A stretch of 8,016 nucleotides of DNA from Sandaracinaceae bacterium (GTDB taxonomy: Bacteria; Myxococcota_A; Polyangia; Polyangiales; Houyiibacteriaceae): positions 1 to 8,016 of the forward strand of contig JAAZAH010000324.1 of NCBI GenBank assembly GCA_012514415.1. Direction: 5' to 3'. This document shows positions 7,489-8,016 of the stretch, piece by piece; positions within the stretch are counted from its first letter, which is position 1; each line of letters starts with the position of its first letter. Under the pieces are notes generated by a model. That model had not been told where the DNA came from. It worked only from the letters and a program-made list of their open reading frames with translations, and searched no databases. The position numbers were made by a program, and so were the translations under genes.

Positions 7489-7522
7489 GAGCGCGCTCTC
7501 GGATCCAATCGAGGGCGCGCTC
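7489..7522. terminator. Hairpin after htpG without T-tract, possible terminator
   Basis: GAGCGCGC (7489-7496), T7497 and CTCG (7498-7501) pair with CGAG (7510-7513), G7514 and GCGCGCTC (7515-7522). This makes 13 pairs including one U-G in the + strand RNA, with an 8-base loop. It starts 39 bases after the htpG stop. No T-tract follows on either side, so it is not a classical terminator. It could be a 3' stabilising structure, a factor-dependent terminator, or chance in GC-rich DNA. Confidence 0.4.
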
Positions 7523-7587
7523 GTGGTCGCGATGAAAGGTTTGAGTCTCAGCTTGTAGGGCAGCCTGGCTTCGCCTTCGGGTTCGTC

Positions 7588-7640
7588 TCTTCATCCAGTC
7601 CTCACCCAGCCCTCACCCAGCCCTCATCCAGCCCTCATCC
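7588..7640. repeat. 11-bp tandem repeat, about five copies, between converging genes
   Basis: The unit is CCCTCAYCCAG on the + strand. Copies lie at 7588-7598 (diverged), 7599-7609, 7610-7620, 7621-7631 and a partial one at 7632-7640. The inner copies differ by a C/T change at one position and one C/T change at the first base. The array ends at the stop codon of the - strand methyltransferase gene. Confidence 0.9.
7605..7623 (-). other. G-quadruplex motif on the - strand, inside the 11-bp repeats
   Basis: On the - strand four GGG runs are separated by loops of 2, 3 and 2 bases (GGGCTGGGTGAGGGCTGGG). This meets the usual G3+ quadruplex pattern with very short loops. The motif starts 16 bases downstream of the methyltransferase stop codon, so it would lie in that gene's mRNA 3' end. 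Confidence 0.6.
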
Positions 7641-8016
7641 TAGAAATCGATGCGGTGAATTGATTCGACAATGGTTTCGAGGCCCATATGCCGGAGCCGC
7701 TCGGCCGCTTGATGGGTGATTGAATCGATGCGCTCGATGGAGGCGCCCTCGTAGTGCCGGCGGAGCTCCTCCTCGCTCACGCTGAAGGGGGGCCCGATCT
7801 TTTGCGCCCTCTCTCCATCGTAGAGGAAAGTGAGGACGAGCATCCGCGCGCCTTCGCTAAGGAGCCCGCGAAGTTTGGGCGCGTATCGCTCGCGGAGTTC
7901 GGGCGGAAGGGCGACGATTGCGGCGCGATCGTACACGGCGTCGAAACTTCCGAATCTTTCGGAGTCCGCTTCAAAAAAATCACCGACGAAGATGGAAATG
8001 GAGCCGCTTTCGAGCA
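7640..8016 (-). CDS. tpm: Thiopurine S-methyltransferase family protein, C-terminal part
   Basis: The - strand frame is open from the window edge to the TAG at 7642-7640, giving 124 C-terminal residues of a protein normally about 200-220 long. The start and the SAM-binding glycine motif lie beyond the right edge. Family landmarks visible in order are FVGDFFEAD (9-17), FDAVYDRAAIVALPPELRER (24-43), GARMLVLTFLYD (55-66), GPPFSVSEEEL (74-84) and a final GLETIVESIHRI segment (111-122). These match bacterial TPMT proteins, which use S-adenosylmethionine to methylate thiols and, in studied bacteria, selenium and tellurium compounds in the cytoplasm. There is a small insertion (GERAQKI) before GPPF. 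It converges on htpG, with the 11-bp repeat array starting at its stop codon. A GTG at 7936 is inside the conserved VYDRAA motif and is not the start. Confidence 0.92.
   Translation of the reverse strand, partial: LESGSISIFVGDFFEADSERFGSFDAVYDRAAIVALPPELRERYAPKLRGLLSEGARMLVLTFLYDGERAQKIGPPFSVSEEELRRHYEGASIERIDSITHQAAERLRHMGLETIVESIHRIDF

Noticed and set aside
6770..7594. Long - strand open frame of 274 codons over the 3' part of htpG
   Set aside because: Most of it is antisense to highly conserved htpG sequence, which explains the open frame in GC-rich DNA. No ribosome site and no recognisable domain.

Overview
The window is GC-rich (about 60% by eye), densely coded chromosomal DNA. It looks like a Myxococcota or other deltaproteobacterial-type genome. 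Pointers to this are a lipoprotein-like sulfatase-superfamily enzyme, a long acidic protein with a PilZ-like head, and use of TTG starts. This lineage call is an inference from style, not proof. I see no insertion sequence, CRISPR array, phage gene, tRNA or rRNA, and no sign of recent transfer.

Left, + strand, 1-2974: three tightly spaced genes that look like one operon. They are the 3' part of an alpha-helical, HEAT-like repeat protein (runs off the left edge), xseB (small subunit of exodeoxyribonuclease VII), and a very acidic protein with a PilZ-like N-terminal domain and a long disordered-looking tail. Gaps are 20 and 5 bases. A strong hairpin with an A-tract before it and a T-tract after it (3010-3044) closes this operon and also serves the convergent gene to its right.

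Middle, - strand, 3081-5423: a large predicted lipoprotein of the sulfatase/alkaline phosphatase superfamily. At the position where true sulfatases carry the formylglycine precursor Cys or Ser it has Thr (residue 399), which fits the Thr-nucleophile transferase and hydrolase branches better than an aryl-sulfatase. It starts at a TTG with a good Shine-Dalgarno.

Right, + strand, 5480-7450: htpG (bacterial Hsp90), divergent from the sulfatase-like gene across 56 bases, with an 18-bp tandem duplication right at its candidate start codons. After it come 189 non-coding bases holding a 13-bp hairpin without a T-tract and an 11-bp tandem repeat of about five copies. The repeat forms a G-quadruplex motif on the - strand. 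The window ends in the C-terminal half of a thiopurine S-methyltransferase family gene (- strand, runs off the right edge).

The genes share no single obvious pathway: DNA repair (xseB), surface or envelope chemistry (sulfatase-like lipoprotein), protein folding (htpG) and chalcogen/thiol methylation (tpm). I did not find a clear undescribed multi-gene system. The most open questions are the acidic PilZ-like protein coupled to xseB, the real chemistry of the Thr-type sulfatase homologue, and the repeat/G-quadruplex element between htpG and tpm.
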